Of a stretch of 64,000 bases of DNA, positions 1 to 12,402 are shown one piece after another. Made by a program: the position numbers and the translations under genes. The notes below the pieces were generated by a model. The model was not told the origin of the DNA. It made no database searches and saw only the letters and a program-made list of their open reading frames with translations. The stretch comes from Craterostigma plantagineum (taxonomy: Eukaryota > Streptophyta > Magnoliopsida > Lamiales > Linderniaceae): NCBI GenBank assembly GCA_027422505.1, contig JAPQWV010001630.1, forward strand, positions 1-64,000. The letters are read 5' to 3'. Position 1 is the first letter of the stretch; each line of letters begins with the position of its first letter.

Positions 1-2217
1 TTTTTGGTTGTATGAGTGGTGCAGTGCGTGGTGGTGGTTGTTTGGGTAGTGGGTTGCGAGGTTTCAGCGGCTCCAGTGCTTGTCTGCGTCACGCCGAGCC
101 TTATCTCTGACTTCTAGTCATGATTCTACGTCTTTTCTCCCCCTCATGACGACCTTGATCATCTGGGTCGTTAAGTCGATGTCTGGAGCGAGAGTCTTGT
201 CCTCGGGATGATTCAGTAGGATCAGGACAGTCCACGAGACGGCGGAAGACATCATCTTCTTCCGACGTGTGAGTAGTTAACTCGAGTAGGCGGACGACTA
301 ATATCGAGTGGAGATCACTGATGGGTATGGTGGCTGGGTTTTTAAAGTTGTGTGTGAGGATGGGTGTGGCGATAGGGAACAATTGTGTGGGTTGAGTGGG
401 TTTGAGGATAGGTTGTGAAGAAGACGGCTCCGAGACGGTTGCTTTTCCACGATCTTGGCGTGACGTCTCGATTGCATTCCGCATGCTCTCCATGATTTAT
501 CTTAGAAAGAACTTAGTACTGCGGAGAGAGCAGCCTGAAGACGGTCTTCGGTCACATATGGGCGGACGCCTCTGTCATTGAAGGACAAGGTCGACCAATG
601 TCGCCTGTTGACAACCTTTGAGCAGACACTAGCTCCTCAGTTGGCTCGTAGTCACTTGAGGTTGTGACTGTTCGAGACTTCCACCAATCCTTGAGTCGAA
701 TCATGGAGATTCTCCTCTATGGGTCTTGTTGCAGTTCAGAGTGAACTGTGCATATCAGACACGGTAGGGGCTTGGCCGTGATGATTGGAAGCTAGACTTC
801 GGCCTCAGCACTTGGAGCGATGATTGGCACGGTGTCTGATGTGGTGGTAACGGTGGTGAAGAGGACCAAGTTGGATACTTACCCGCCTTGGAGTTGGATC
901 TCCTCATCAGACTCGGTGTCTGATGAGGTAGCCGGGTGAGGGGAGGGTTCACGTGCATTATCCTCTCCGGCTTGTTCCGTCACCTGAGGCTCGTTGGGCT
1001 GAATCGTGGAGATCAGAGCCTCGGTGTCTGGCGTCATAGCAGTGGAGGTGACCTCTGCCCCGTTTCAGCTCTGAGCTGTGTTGCCTGTTGTAGGATTTTC
1101 TCAAGCGATCCTTGGAACACGCCGACAACGATGGGCACTTCAGCACCTAGTGGTTGTTGTGGAGACTCTAGTTCCAACTCTTCTGCCACAGCGTCAATCA
1201 ACGTGGCATCTACATCAGGTATTTGCTCGCCCTGAGTTGGAGGCTCCTGTTCTAGCTCCTCGGCCACATGGTCTATCAGTTCGGCCTCGGGCTAGGTGGT
1301 TGCTGTTGGTGGGGAGGGCTAACGTGGAAGTCTGTCGGGGGTCCTCTGATCATCTGTTCAGTGAGATGATTGTCTAGGCATAATCTTTGGTATTCGGCTC
1401 CCGAGGGGTCGGCCAGCCGCATCAGCTCGAACGGAATGGCCATGGACGGCTGGTCCAAATCCGTCAGCTTTGGGTGTGGAAGCATTTGAGCTGTGGTGGT
1501 TGGTAATTCCCTCCAGGAGGTAGACGAGGGATTCTCTGCTCGTACATCTCTATGAATTGTCTAATAACGGAGAGCCACCGAGCGTACGGTACATTCTTCG
1601 ATCTCTTATTCTCTTGTTCTCTGATCTGTTCAGCTAAGTCATTCCAGATCAATTGAGCGAAATCGTAATTTCGCGAGAACATAATCCCGTGGAAGATTCT
1701 GAGAATGTGGCCGTTTCCTTTGTCGAAGCCTACATGCTTTGGCGAAAGACATTTCTTGATAATTCCAAACAATGTCTTCCATGGGTGAGGGATGCCGCTG
1801 CTCTGGACTTGGGCAAGCTTAGTGAGCGGCGGCCGGTATCCCATGTGAAGGAAGTTACACTCCATCTCTGCATCCGTGGGCAGAGGGTCATAGTTGTTGC
1901 TGTACGGTAAGTCCAAGGTGAGGCCCATATCATCTTTGCTGAAGCTGATGTGCCTTGTCCCAATCACCATGGTGAATCGGTATGTGCTGTCAACTATGTG
2001 ACTTTGATCATCCCCTAAAATTGTTGAAGGTAGACCATCGGTACTGAGGCCGTCACCGTAAGAGCATGCCAGAGTGGATGGTCTTGGAGGATTGACACTA
2101 TAATCTCGTCAGGGCACCGAAAGGTGATCGTGTCGAGCTGGTAGTTAGTGTCTGGTACACTTAGGTACAAGTTATGATCGTAGATGTGCTCATAAGCTGG
2201 AAAGTTTGCAATCTGAA
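1..2217 (-). pseudogene. ORF X copy 1: gag-like extra ORF downstream of copia pol, broken
   Basis: Minus-strand coding remnant starting at a likely acceptor (TTTCAG at about 2,218) and leaving the window at the left edge. Recognisable blocks are a first part ending VPMVYLQQF (about 2,217-2,018), an in-frame TAG at 2,017-2,015, a frame change, an open part at 1,970-1,464 containing LSPKHVGFDKGNG and FAQLIWNDLAEQI, and then a long acidic, Pro/Ser/Thr-rich C-terminal region with a basic patch near 150 (EGEKRRR). The block order resembles an accessory gag-like protein annotated beside copia polyproteins in Asteraceae (from memory). It lies 3.7 kb downstream of the copia RNase H, on the same strand, where Sirevirus-type elements carry an additional ORF. 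Function unknown; I infer it belongs to the copia element. A host gene is possible but unlikely because two further copies occur here. Confidence 0.55.
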
Positions 2218-2519
2218 ATATGACAATCTAGAAAACAAATCATTAGTCCAAAACTTAATTTTGAGTCGAATTTGAATTTATCAAACCATAGTAATGAATC
2301 ATATCATTGCATGTTTGACAAATTTACATTTGAAATCATGAACTTGCACAGAGGTTATACGAAATGAATTATTGAAGAGATAATGAAATTTTCGACATAG
2401 GCATATAAGGTTTATGTAAGTTTGGTCGAAAATTTTTCTAAGTGTCGATATACACTGTTCACTCCATGCTTTTTATCGCACGAGAATTGAAATTCTCAAA
2501 TTGATTTCCTAAGTGCGAA

Positions 2520-3330
2520 TTTTCAATTTCAAATCTCCGTTCTATTTTTTGATCGAAAATTTTATTCGTTGAAGTTCGCTACAGTGAAAAAGACTTAGAG
2601 AAAATTTCTAAGTGTTTGAACTTAAACCGTGGTACTGTAGCCGATAAGTTTTACGATCGAGAAAAATTCCGTGTAAATTTACGATCGAGAAAATTGATTT
2701 TCGCGTAAATTTACGATCGAGAAATTTTTCGCGCGTGAATAAAAATTTTCGTTGTGAAAGATGTTGAGCAAGAAAGTTTTTCGATTTCAAACTTTATTTC
2801 GCTGCGAAATTTTACCATCGAGAAAATTGACAACGAGAAACTTGGTGACTCGCCGAGAAAATTTTCGATCAATTAATCATCGCTAAGTTCTTTTACGATC
2901 GAGAAATTTTATCGTCGAAAAATTAATTTTCTTGCCGCTAAAATTTACGACCGAGAACAAAATTGAAATCGAAATTTACTGTTTTCGATGTTAAGTTTTT
3001 CGCTCGAGAATTAATTGCACCTAATTTATTTCGCTCACTAATCTTTTGCTCGTATAAAATCAAGATTAGATTTCTCGATTGTAAGTCTTTTTCGATCTAT
3101 GTCTGCTATCTTATTGACCAAGTCAACATTTTACTGATCGAAGATCTTTTACTATGCACACAGTGACTCAATCGAATTGAAATTCGATTGGAACTGTTTT
3201 TGCGATCGAAAACGTTCTTCGACTGCGTTATACCTTCAAACCCTAGTTTGGTCGAAACTTAAATTTTGTCGCTCTTAAACGTAGAAAATCGAAAGAGTAC
3301 ACTACCAGAATCATCACAAACACCGAATCT
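2520..3330. repeat. Dispersed TTTTCGATCGAGAAA word array (copia spacer)
   Basis: Many non-tandem copies of ACGATCGAGAAAATT, TTTTCGATCG, CTCGAGAA and close variants occur at irregular 10-40 bp spacing. The core CGATCG/TCGA is palindromic and CpG-containing. A similar array lies in the leader of the same copia element (12,403-13,000). No coding frame explains it. Confidence 0.6.
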
Positions 3331-5073
3331 ATCTTAACTGCAGTCTTTAACCCAGATTAAATTCATAATGTGGTCGTAATTGCTGTAAAATAGCATTCGA
3401 GTGTTCATAGTTTCGAAAACAGGCGAGAATCTATCAGAATCATGCGAAGGATCACAGAATATGGATGCAAATGAAGTTTAAACACACGCTAATCCCTAAA
3501 GAATGTCGATTCTACCTTATAAAGACGAAAATCAGTTGAAAAATTGAGGATTTTGAAAGATTTTATTTTCCTCTTTTGACAAGGGTTTTTTGCGAGAGAA
3601 AAATTTTTTACTGATGAATTTTTCAATTAGAGGTTTATGCATGTATTTAGGGATTTTCGACTGTAAGAGTTACTGTTTCTAATTGGGCTCGGACGTTTTA
3701 AGTTTGAAAATGATACAGGCCCATTTTCTAATTTTTTGCTCGAGAAACGCAGATCGAAAATTTTCATCGAGTCCCTATTTGATTTTCACTCGACAAATTT
3801 GGAGCGCAAATTGACATTTGGTCCCAAATCGATTTTCTCTCGGGAAACTTGGATTCAAAACTACTAATTTCGCCCAAGTTTTGCGATAGTAAGTTTTTCT
3901 AAGTTTTCAGATTGACTCTAATTTTATGTAAAAACCACATAATTGCTCTCCCTATGTATGAAAAATATGTAACTACCTGTATTTTCAGAACGGTGACATC
4001 TGGCTCCATCTTCTAATTTTTGTAAATCTGCAATGCTTAGAGCAAAAATGTCGAGAATATTAGAGTTAATTTTGGAAGCAATATTTCCTATTTTAGGCCC
4101 CCCTGAACATTTTCAAGATATGCTGGTTAAATTCAAAATTACAAAACACATTACGATCCAAATATTTAACCATCCAAAATTCGAACCAATGCCGTGTACT
4201 CCAAGTCGGGATCAATTCGTGAAGTCTTCCTCATTTATTCTGCATTACTTAGAGAAAGATCATCAAAATAGTTTGGAGCTCAAGGCATAAATTTTTGTAA
4301 ATACTCCCCCTCAAATTGTGCACCAAAAATTGATTTAGCACGACGGCATATGGAATCAATCACACCTACCAAACATGTAGTCGCAATTTAGACAATTTCT
4401 CCTAGATACATGATCCCCTAATCATGTATTCAAAATATTGCGTGAGGGTATCAGCAAGAAATTCGCCTTTAATCAATTCTGCATAGATGCAAGTTAAGAC
4501 TGCATATTAAAATGTGCGATCGGAAGTATTTATATATATAATTTTTTTGTTTTATTATATATTTATTAATTTTATTAATAGTATGGTGTCAAATTATTTT
4601 GCTTCGATCATTGTCACGCCTATAAATTCACAAGACACTTGAAAGACTTTATGCCGTCAAATCCTGTCATCAAACAAGTCGTAGTTCAAAGTAGGATCCA
4701 TTTCGACAACTCTCACTAGGTTAGCTCTAGCGCGCATTTATTTTTGACTAGGGATTTTTTATATTTATATCACTCAAGTCAACACAAGTCATATTAAGTC
4801 ACTTTACCTGTGATCAAGGTGCTTTTAATCATTTCATCGAGCGAGAAATCGTCGTTTTGGAACTAAGGGACTTTGAAGGCTTTAATTGGGTTATGACTAA
4901 GAAGGGAAGGGAACTTTTTGGGAAAAGTGAGCTTTACGTCATCTTCCGTTTCTTCGTCGTTCTCCTTTTCTCCGGCATTTTTCTCTTTCGTCTTTTTATC
5001 ATTTTCATCCTTTTATCTTTTGTAAAGTTTTTGCACTTGCTCAAGCCGAAGCTCCGCTTCTCTACGAGGCTGA

Positions 5074-5340
5074 GAGATTATCTAAGGCGAAGTTCTTCTT
5101 GTTGGTTCTTGGGCCGATACCGTGCTCCTTTTCTCTTAATCCCTAAAGAGGTTTCAGAGATTATCGATTTGAAGAAGTTCACAGTTATGGAATTCGAACC
5201 CAAGGCCGTGCTTCTCTTCTCATTTTCTCGATATAAGACCGGATTATCGTTGGACAAGTTCACTTCGTGGTGCTCCTCTTTCCACCGTTCTGACGAGCGT
5301 ACGAGATTATCGATGGAGAAGTTCACAGCAAGATCCATGC
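5074..5340. repeat. Imperfect tandem repeat, four units of about 62-84 bp
   Basis: The phrase GAGATTATC...AAGTTCAC recurs at 5,074, 5,157, 5,241 and 5,303 with a shared tail resembling CCGTGCTCCT. Units are diverged. The repeat lies in the copia spacer and generates a spurious open frame. Confidence 0.55.
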
Positions 5341-5942
5341 CTTCTTCTTAAAGATTTTGAGAGGCAGGTTCTTTTGATCTGTTTTTCTTTGTGCGTTGAG
5401 CATTCCTCGTGTGCGTTGTCCACCTTCTTTTGTCATCTTTTTCGTCTCGTTTTCTCCCCCTCCTTTTCTCGATTGAACATCCTGCTGAAATTTTAGATTG
5501 TCGGTTGAAGGCTCTAAGGGTTTTGAAATGAAGAAAAGGAATTTGGAGAAGGCTCAAAATGGATGACTTAAAGGCTATGTTAAAGTATGAGACAAAGAAT
5601 CAGTAGTTAGGACAAGCAATGATTGTGTGACTCTGTCAAGAATAGATTCGTGGAAAGAAACAAAAAGGCTAGAAATCTCACTCATATAAAGTGGCTTTGT
5701 GTCTAGTGGAGTCTACGACACATAAATGCGACTTAAGATTGACAAAATTAAGCAAGACGCATGTCAGGGAAATTCATACGTGACTTTAGATCGAGCATCC
5801 TAAAATTATCTTCATTCCCCAAATATTATACTGCTATATGTATAATATTTTTTTAATATTTATATATATTTTTTAGCATTAAAGTATAGAAAACACACAG
5901 CATAGAACATGTGAAAGCACATAGGAGCACGTAAAGCATAGA

Positions 5943-6239
5943 TTACAGAAAATTCAACATGCCTAACTTTCCGACAAGGAATTGGAACCATTTTTCATCC
6001 AAACCCTTGGTGAAAATGTCAGCTAGTTGATATTCCGTTTTCATAAAGTACATGTCAATCTTGCCTTTTTGTACGTGATGTTTTATAAAATGATATCTAA
6101 TATCTATGTGTGTTGTGTGTGAGTGGTGAACGGGATTGCACGTAATCGCAATGGCACTTTGGCTATCGCTATAAATGGATATATTATTTAAGTTGTACCC
6201 ATAGTCGCGAAGTTGAGTCCGCATACATAGCATTTGCAA
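5943..6239 (-). pseudogene. Copia RNase H C-terminal part
   Basis: Last open segment of the copia polyprotein (98 codons). It shows DSQSAIAI, the HIDIRYHFIK motif and the closing ADIFTKGL block of copia RNase H, and ends at a natural-looking stop at 5,943. RNase H removes the RNA strand during reverse transcription. The upstream part of the domain and its link to RT (6,240-6,820) are readable only in fragments across frames, so the protein is interrupted. Nothing downstream on this strand looks coding until ORF X about 3.7 kb away. Confidence 0.8.
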
Positions 6240-7581
6240 GCAACAGCTGGCAGCCGCGACGTATTCAGCCTCGGTCGTCGATGTTGAGACGCAGTTCTAT
6301 TTCTTGGATGACTAGCAGATCGGCTTTTCGCCTAGAAATTGAGTGCCACCGGATGTGCTTTTCCTTCCATTCGGTAACCTGCATAATCAGTGTCAGTATA
6401 GCTAATTAATTTGAAATTCGTGCCCTTAGGATACCACAATCCTAGGGTGGAGGTGCCTTTGAGGTAGCGTAAGATTCATTTGACCGCGAGGATGTGGGAT
6501 TCTTTAGGGTCGGCTTGGAAACGGGCACAGTGGCAGGTGGCAAACATGATATCAGTCCGGCTTGAGGTGAGATAAAGAAGAGAGCCGATGATGCTGCGAT
6601 AGAGTGTGATGTCGATCGCTTCCAGTTGGATCGGCATCGTACCTGCAGCTAGTTGACATGGAAGTGCTGAGAGCTTGCTCTAATATTGATGGAACTTCTT
6701 CAGAATATCCTTGATGTATTTAGTCTGACTTATGAAAATGCCATCTTCGAGCTGCCTAACTTGGAGTCCCAAGAAGAATTGCATCTTTCCCATGTGACTC
6801 ATTTCAAATTTGCTCTTCATCAAAATTTGTTGATCCGAAGATAATGTCGTCTACATACACTTGGACGATCATCAAGTCTTTGTCTTGCCATTATGAAGAG
6901 GGTCGTATCGATCGTCCCGCGGATGAACCCAGATTTCACGAGGAAATCGCTCAGGACATCATACCAAGCACGTGGGGCTTGTTTCAGTCCGTAGAGAGCT
7001 TTGTCCAATCGATAGACGTGACTGGACTGTTCTTGATCAATAAAGCCTTCTCGCTGAGTGACATAAACTTCTTCCCTTAACACGCCACTGAGGAAGGCGG
7101 TATTAACATCCATTTGATAGACTTTGAAGTCTTTGTGAGCCGCATAAGCCAAGATAAGGCGGATGGCTTCGATTCGGGCAATAGGGGCATAGGTCTCGTC
7201 GTAGTCAATGTATTCCTGTTGATTGTATCCCTTCGCAACCAGCCTTGCATTGTTTCGGATCACTTTCTCATCTTCATTCCTTTTATTCTTAAACACCCAT
7301 TTCATCTTGATAATGGTTTTCCCATGTGGACGCGGTACTAAAGTCCATGCTTGAAGTCGTTCGAATTGGTTGATCATATCTTCCATAGCTATCACCCAAT
7401 CCGGGTCTTTTAGTGCATCTGCTACCTTGGTTGGCTCATTTTTGGTTAAGAAGCAGCTGAAGAGGCTATGCTGATGTCGTGTCCTTACTCCACTCGAAAG
7501 ATCACTAATAATCTGATCAATCGAATGTGCTCGAGTCCACTTTCGCTCATGTGACGGAGCTGAAGTAGATGCATCAGCCAT
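6240..7581 (-). pseudogene. Copia reverse transcriptase
   Basis: Open from 7,581 to 6,820 (253 codons), containing the RT start ([18 protein letters not shown]), the palm blocks [11 protein letters not shown] and [12 protein letters not shown], and [12 protein letters not shown]. The catalytic YVDD block follows immediately but in another frame, because of a break near 6,890. The remainder (6,820-6,240) is readable only in pieces. RT copies the element RNA into DNA in virus-like particles. A second, shorter minus-strand copy of part of this domain lies at 13,741-14,033. The apparent indel could be a sequence error, because the surrounding codons are well preserved. Confidence 0.8.
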
Positions 7582-8277
7582 TTGTGGATCGAGATTTCCA
7601 AGAATTTCGGGTTGTTCATTAAGTTAAGCTAAGTCTGATTCTTTACTTTTAGATTGTGATGGGACTTCCTCATTGACTATGTTAGGTTCTGCAGTGATCG
7701 GTGGTAATTCTGAGTCGGGTGAGGTGGGGACATTTGAAGAGCTTGGACATCGGCCTCGTCGAGTGGGGGTTCCACTAAAGGTGTATCGTTAATAGTGCCT
7801 AGCCGATATACGGGCTCAAAGAGAGAGTCCAAGTCTTCCATTTCAAGTCTAAGAGCTTCTTCTGACGTTGGATCCTGAGTCGTTGCCATCTCTTGTTGGT
7901 TTTGTGCCAACACACCAATGAATACGGGTTCTGAACTATTGTATTCAGAAGCCATCTGGTTAGGTGCGGGTCCTGAACTGTGGTGTGCAGGAGCCATTTC
8001 TGCCACTTCGTGGAAAGTGACATTATAGCTTTCATTGATTGAACAGTTGGACTTGATGTATACTCGGTACGCCTTTGAAGTTGATGAATACCCGATAAAT
8101 GTGGCTTCAATGCTTTAGGGTCGAACTTAGCACGTTGCTCTTTGTCGTTCGCCACAAAGCACTTGCACCCGAAGACCTTGAATAAGGAAATATTGGGTAC
8201 TCGCTTCTTTATTATTTCGTACGGAGTCTTATCGAACCACCGTCCTGTTCTGTGTGAAACAGGCGGTATTTACAGCT

Positions 8278-8912
8278 TCAGCCCCAAAGGAAGTGTGGGA
8301 GGCCAGAATGAATCAGCATCGTACGTGCGGGTTCCGGTAGAGTTCTGTTCTTCCTTTCGACGACACCAATCTGTTGAGGCGTCTTGGCGGCTGAGAATTG
8401 CTGACTAATCCCATGTTTCAGATAAAAATCACTCGGGTGCTTGTTCTTGAACTTAGTGCCATTGTCTGTTTTGATGACTTGAATGGTTTGTTGCAGCAAG
8501 TTCTGAGTAGCGTTCACAAAACTAATTATCAAGTCCCCTGTCTCATCCTTTGTTCGGAGGAACTTCGTCCACGTGTAGCGAGAGTAATCATCAACGTTAA
8601 CTAGCACGTACTTGCGCCCACTAATACTCTGTGTCTGCATAGGTCCACAGAGGTTCATATGTAGCAATTCCAAAGGACGTGAAGTAGAGGCAACTAGTTT
8701 GACAAGTATAGACGCTCGCTTCATTTTCTTAGTTGACATGCCGAACATTGATGCTCTTTTTGTAGAATAATGGTTGGTAGACCATGAACCAACTTTTTCG
8801 TGGATAGTCGTTGACGAGCTTTGATGTTTAGATGAGACACACGTTGATGCCATAAGTTGTTCCTTGGAATTATAGTCTGGGAGATGAGGCATACAGCAGT
8901 GGTGGTCCGCAC
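8278..8912 (-). pseudogene. Copia integrase (zinc-binding and catalytic core)
   Basis: The HHCC zinc-binding part (LWHQRVSHLN ... CSACQ) is open at 8,912-8,721, and the catalytic core at 8,892-8,278 in a different frame. In the core the usual first catalytic Asp, in the phrase HMDLCGPM, reads Asn here (HMNLCGPM near 8,660). The second Asp (IKTDNGTKF) and the Glu (GVVERKNRT) are present. The plus-strand relative at 26,660 keeps the Asp. Integrase joins the element DNA to the genome, so this copy should be inactive even without the frame breaks. The linker to RT (8,277-7,582) is Ser/Pro-rich and fragmented. Confidence 0.8.
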
Positions 8913-9040
8913 GGACGTCAGATTAATCGTTTACAGATTGGATTTCCGAAGTCCTTGGAGGAGTTCTTTGTTCTGACTGTCCAATATTCTGCACCAGTCA
9001 GCATGAAAGACCACCTGGAATCTTTTGTCATAGAATTGGC

Positions 9041-9300
9041 CTATGCTGAATAAGTTATGGCGGAGACATTCGACGTAAGAAAAACCTTGATTGTCAGATT
9101 TTCTAGAATGATGTCCCCAAGTCCTAGAATGGGGGTTGAGTCATTGTTCCCGAATCTGACTTTTCCATTCGATCGGTCTTTGTAGTTGCTCAGCAGCTCT
9201 TGTATTCCCGTCATGTGTGTGGAGCAACCGGAGTCAAAGTACCAGACATGATGGATCTGCAAAACAAATTTAAAGAGCTTTAGGTACACACTTACAAATG
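9041..9300 (-). pseudogene. Copia aspartic protease
   Basis: 82-codon open stretch with WYFDSGCSTHMTG, the active-site D-S-G of copia proteases, followed by VRFGNNDSTPILGLGDI. The protease cleaves the gag-pol precursor. Frames on both sides are broken, so it is no longer joined to gag or integrase. The same block is present in the plus-strand relative near 26,100. Confidence 0.75.
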
Positions 9301-9345
9301 GGTCCTCTCAAATTAGTAGATTTCATCTTAGTTCAGTTATGGTTC

Positions 9346-11000
9346 CTAACTAGTGTTAATAGGAGCTTTAACAACCCAACTCAATCGTGAAGGAGTTGAG
9401 TTGGGTTTGCCCTTTGTACACGACAGGAACTTTTTGGCTTTCGTCTTTCGGCGGGGATTTAGGAACCCATTTAGGTTGAATTTTACAGGGAAGATTAATT
9501 TAAGCTCTGACAAATGCTTTAGTAGGCTTGAGCGTGGAGAAGATCTTTTCATTGGATAATCTCCTAAGGTGCTTGGGGGATTCGATCTTAACGGGATACC
9601 TTAGGTGAGAACAAGCATGAATAGCGCCATATGCTTTCTTCATGGCTGGATCTTGTCTTCCAAGAGGCATTTGTCTTAGAATGATTAATTTTTATCGCTG
9701 AAGTAGAGCCTGTTTCGAAATTAGTGCTTCTAAAGGTGGTAGGCTGAAGTGAACAGTAGAAGTAATTATTTGAACACAAGAAACGGCTCTTTTATTTCTA
9801 CGAGTGTCTTTTATTTGTACAAAAGGAGATATTTTCTTAATTGCATTCAAATCAACGGGCTCCTTGTCTATTTTTAAACTAGACACTCCCGTCTTCGACT
9901 CTAATGCTCGCCCTACGCTCCCTGTAGAAGTAAGCGAAACAAGATTAGAATTTTTAAAGTATTATTCTTATTTTTTGGATCTTTTGAAGGCACTTTTTCT
10001 TCGTTCACGCTTTTCAGAATGTATTTTCGGTTGAGGGAGATGCGTGAGAAATAACTTGTGGGATGGAGGAAGCTTTGAGTTTTTCCATCTCTTTTAGGAA
10101 CTTTTTCTTTTCAACTTCAAAATTCTCTCTTTCTTTTTCAAAAGAAACTCTTAACCCTTCTATTTTCCTAACAATGGGGGGTATATACAGAGAATTTTCA
10201 AAATGATGAATTTGACCTTCCTTATTATGATCTTCAGGAACTTGAACTGATTCAAGGCTCCAACCCTTGGGAAGATTCCCAGTGTCGTTGCGTTGATTCA
10301 GTTCGTCATAGCAAAAAGGGATTTCAGCCTTGGTTTTGGCTTTTCTCTTGGCTTCTTCCAATTCATACATTTCATTTTCCCCAGTGAAAGCCATAAGAGA
10401 GGTTAGTCCGACACCCATGTATGTAACATCGTAGAGTTGTTTACAGTCAACCTTCTTCAAGTGACATGGATTCTCAAAACCTAAGCCATACTTATAATCA
10501 TAAAATTCGAACTCCTTGGGCTGATTAAAAAATTTCAGATTTTCCCTTCTTTACTATAAGATCATCTAATTTTTTAATTTTAGCGTAAAACTTCTTACGC
10601 ACTTCTCCTAATAGAGCAAAGTTATTTTTCTACCGTCAATTTGGCGGCTTCACAGGCATCTAGATCTTTCCTAAGTCCACAAACCTTAGTATTAGATTTA
10701 TCTAATTCGGCTTCATGGTTGGAGATCTTAGTGGTCGCTTCTGTTAACCTACAATTGAGGTTAGCTTTCTCATTGAGATTTCTAACTAAGCAATTGTAGT
10801 TATTTTCTAGCCTGTCTTCTAATTCTTTAACACTTAAATCATGCTGCTCTATTTGAGGTTTTGTAGTCTCTCTAGAATGTAGGCTCTTACTAAGTTCTTC
10901 TATTTTTGAACTAGCGCTCCTAAGTTCTGATTCGATACTAGTAATTTTTTCCTGAGATTTGGCAAGCTTCTTCTCTACTTCCTTTACGCTTTTCTGCACA
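9346..11000 (-). pseudogene. Copia gag C-terminal region with long coiled coil
   Basis: Two open pieces on the minus strand: 10,999-10,622 (125 codons, heptad-rich, Lys/Glu/Ser-rich, e.g. SKIEELSKSLHSRE) and 10,460-10,014 (148 codons, with YIPPIVRKIEGL and another coiled coil rich in EKERENFEVEKKK). A Lys-rich linker follows to the protease. Between CCHC knuckle and protease, large plant copia gags can carry such coiled coils, probably for particle assembly (inference). A homologous plus-strand scrap with the same YIPPIVRKIEG phrase lies at 17,085-17,308. Frames are interrupted between the pieces. A host coiled-coil gene is excluded by the flanking copia domains. Confidence 0.65.
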
Positions 11001-12330
11001 CATTCATGTTAGTGTATGCTAATTGATAGGATTCTAACATGGTCAATAATGTGGAATGAGAAACTACCTCCTCAGAAGGTTCGGATGCTTGGCCTTCGTC
11101 CGTCTGTTATGAGGTTTCGGCGTCAGAATGCTCGTCCAGGTCGTGCCATTAGGGCTAAATTCTCTTCCTCTGAGCTAGACGTGCCCTCGAGCCAGTGGTC
11201 TTATTCTGCCATTAAGGCTACTCTAGCTTCCTTCTGATTCGTGAGATAAAGCTTCTTGGAGTAGTAGTTAGCGTCTCTCTTCTTTGGAAGAGTGTATTCT
11301 CTAGCATAATGACCAGGTTTCCGCAGTTAAAGCACTTGGTCAGTTCTTTGGAGGCTTTGACTTCGGAAGTCTCAGGTGTATGTTCTTTGTTCCTTAAGTT
11401 CGAGGTCCGAAGTCGATTGGCGATGATGACTTCTTTTTGAAGTATTGTTTGCTCATCATCATCCCGATTAACGCCAACTGCTTTCCCAGCCCTTTCATGT
11501 TAGGCTCCATGTCTGAACCGGTTTCATCTTCAGACTCTGAGGGGATAGGAGGCTTAATGGTCTTTTCTTTTCATGATTTTGAGCCTCTCTTCTCTGGGAC
11601 TAGGGAAACTGAGTCGTCGATAAGTTTGCACTTCTGCTCATTCTGAATCTCGCTAATATCTTCCTCGTGTTGTGCGAGATTGTCTTACATGGCATTGATA
11701 TCCAGCTCCTCAAGGTCTTTATTTTGTCGAATTTGAGCGGATATCTTCTTCCATTCTAAGGGCAGAGAGGAAAGAAATTGAATATTGGTTTCCATGTTCG
11801 TCTTCGTGATTTCAATTTTACGCATTTAGGAGGGTGAGATATCTCTGGTAGAGATCATGTAAGCACTCCTCGGGTTTAGCTCAGAAGGAATCGTAGGCTG
11901 TGTGAATGTTTGCCTTCTTGGCCTTGATGCTGACTTCTGTTCGTTGCATCATCTTATGCAGCTCATCCCACATTCCCTTAGCGCTTGGGATGCTGTCTAT
12001 TTGTTGATAGATGTTGTTTGGGATACCCTACATTAAGGTGTTCTTGGCTATCATATCAGCCTTTGCTCTCACTCTTTCCTCTGCAGTGTACTCTCTAGGC
12101 TCTTTAAGTCATCTAGAGGCAGGGATCGGAGGATTAGCGGTGTTGTCAACAGGCACATTTACCCAGAACTGAGCTGGGCCTTGCTCAAGTGAACTGAGAA
12201 GGTTATCTGCTTGATCTTCTACCTCGATAAATTTAGAAATGGGCTTCTCCACACTGCGTATTCGCCTCTCTTGAGTATCTGGGGACTGTTATCATTTCCA
12301 AGTGAGTAGGCATCCATTTTTGTTGATGAG
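11001..12330 (-). pseudogene. Copia gag (capsid and CCHC knuckle), heavily broken
   Basis: No long open frame survives on the minus strand. A zinc-knuckle start (CFNCG) is readable at about 11,330-11,300; its second half (GHYAR) is one base out of frame after an A-run. The 11,650-12,330 part reads as fragments of a copia capsid. Gag packages element RNA. Several breaks look like single missing bases. Confidence 0.55.
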
Positions 12331-12402
12331 TTGATGAAGGATCTGCATTGGTTGTTTTGAGGATTTGGACTGAATTTATGTGCTTCAGAAGTAGCAAATT
12401 AG

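Larger units (their letters stand above)
2218..5942 (-). other. Copia 3' spacer between pol and ORF X, noncoding
   Basis: AT-rich DNA with no convincing coding region. The 164-codon open frame at 4,857-5,351 is hydrophobic low-complexity sequence over an imperfect tandem repeat and is probably not a gene. The right part (4,300-5,940) holds nothing I recognise. The left part (2,500-3,900) is dense in the word TTTTCGATCGAGAAA and its halves. I could not find an LTR matching 13,392-13,740 after the pol stop, so the 3' LTR is probably beyond the left edge, after ORF X, or lost. Confidence 0.4.

Noticed and set aside
4857..5351. 164-codon open frame with hydrophobic N-terminal half, possible membrane protein
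   Set aside because: It overlies an imperfect tandem repeat in a copia spacer, has no recognisable domain, and its composition is low-complexity.
10622..10999. Host coiled-coil (SMC/myosin-like) gene
   Set aside because: It lies between copia gag and protease on the same strand and recurs in the other copia copy.
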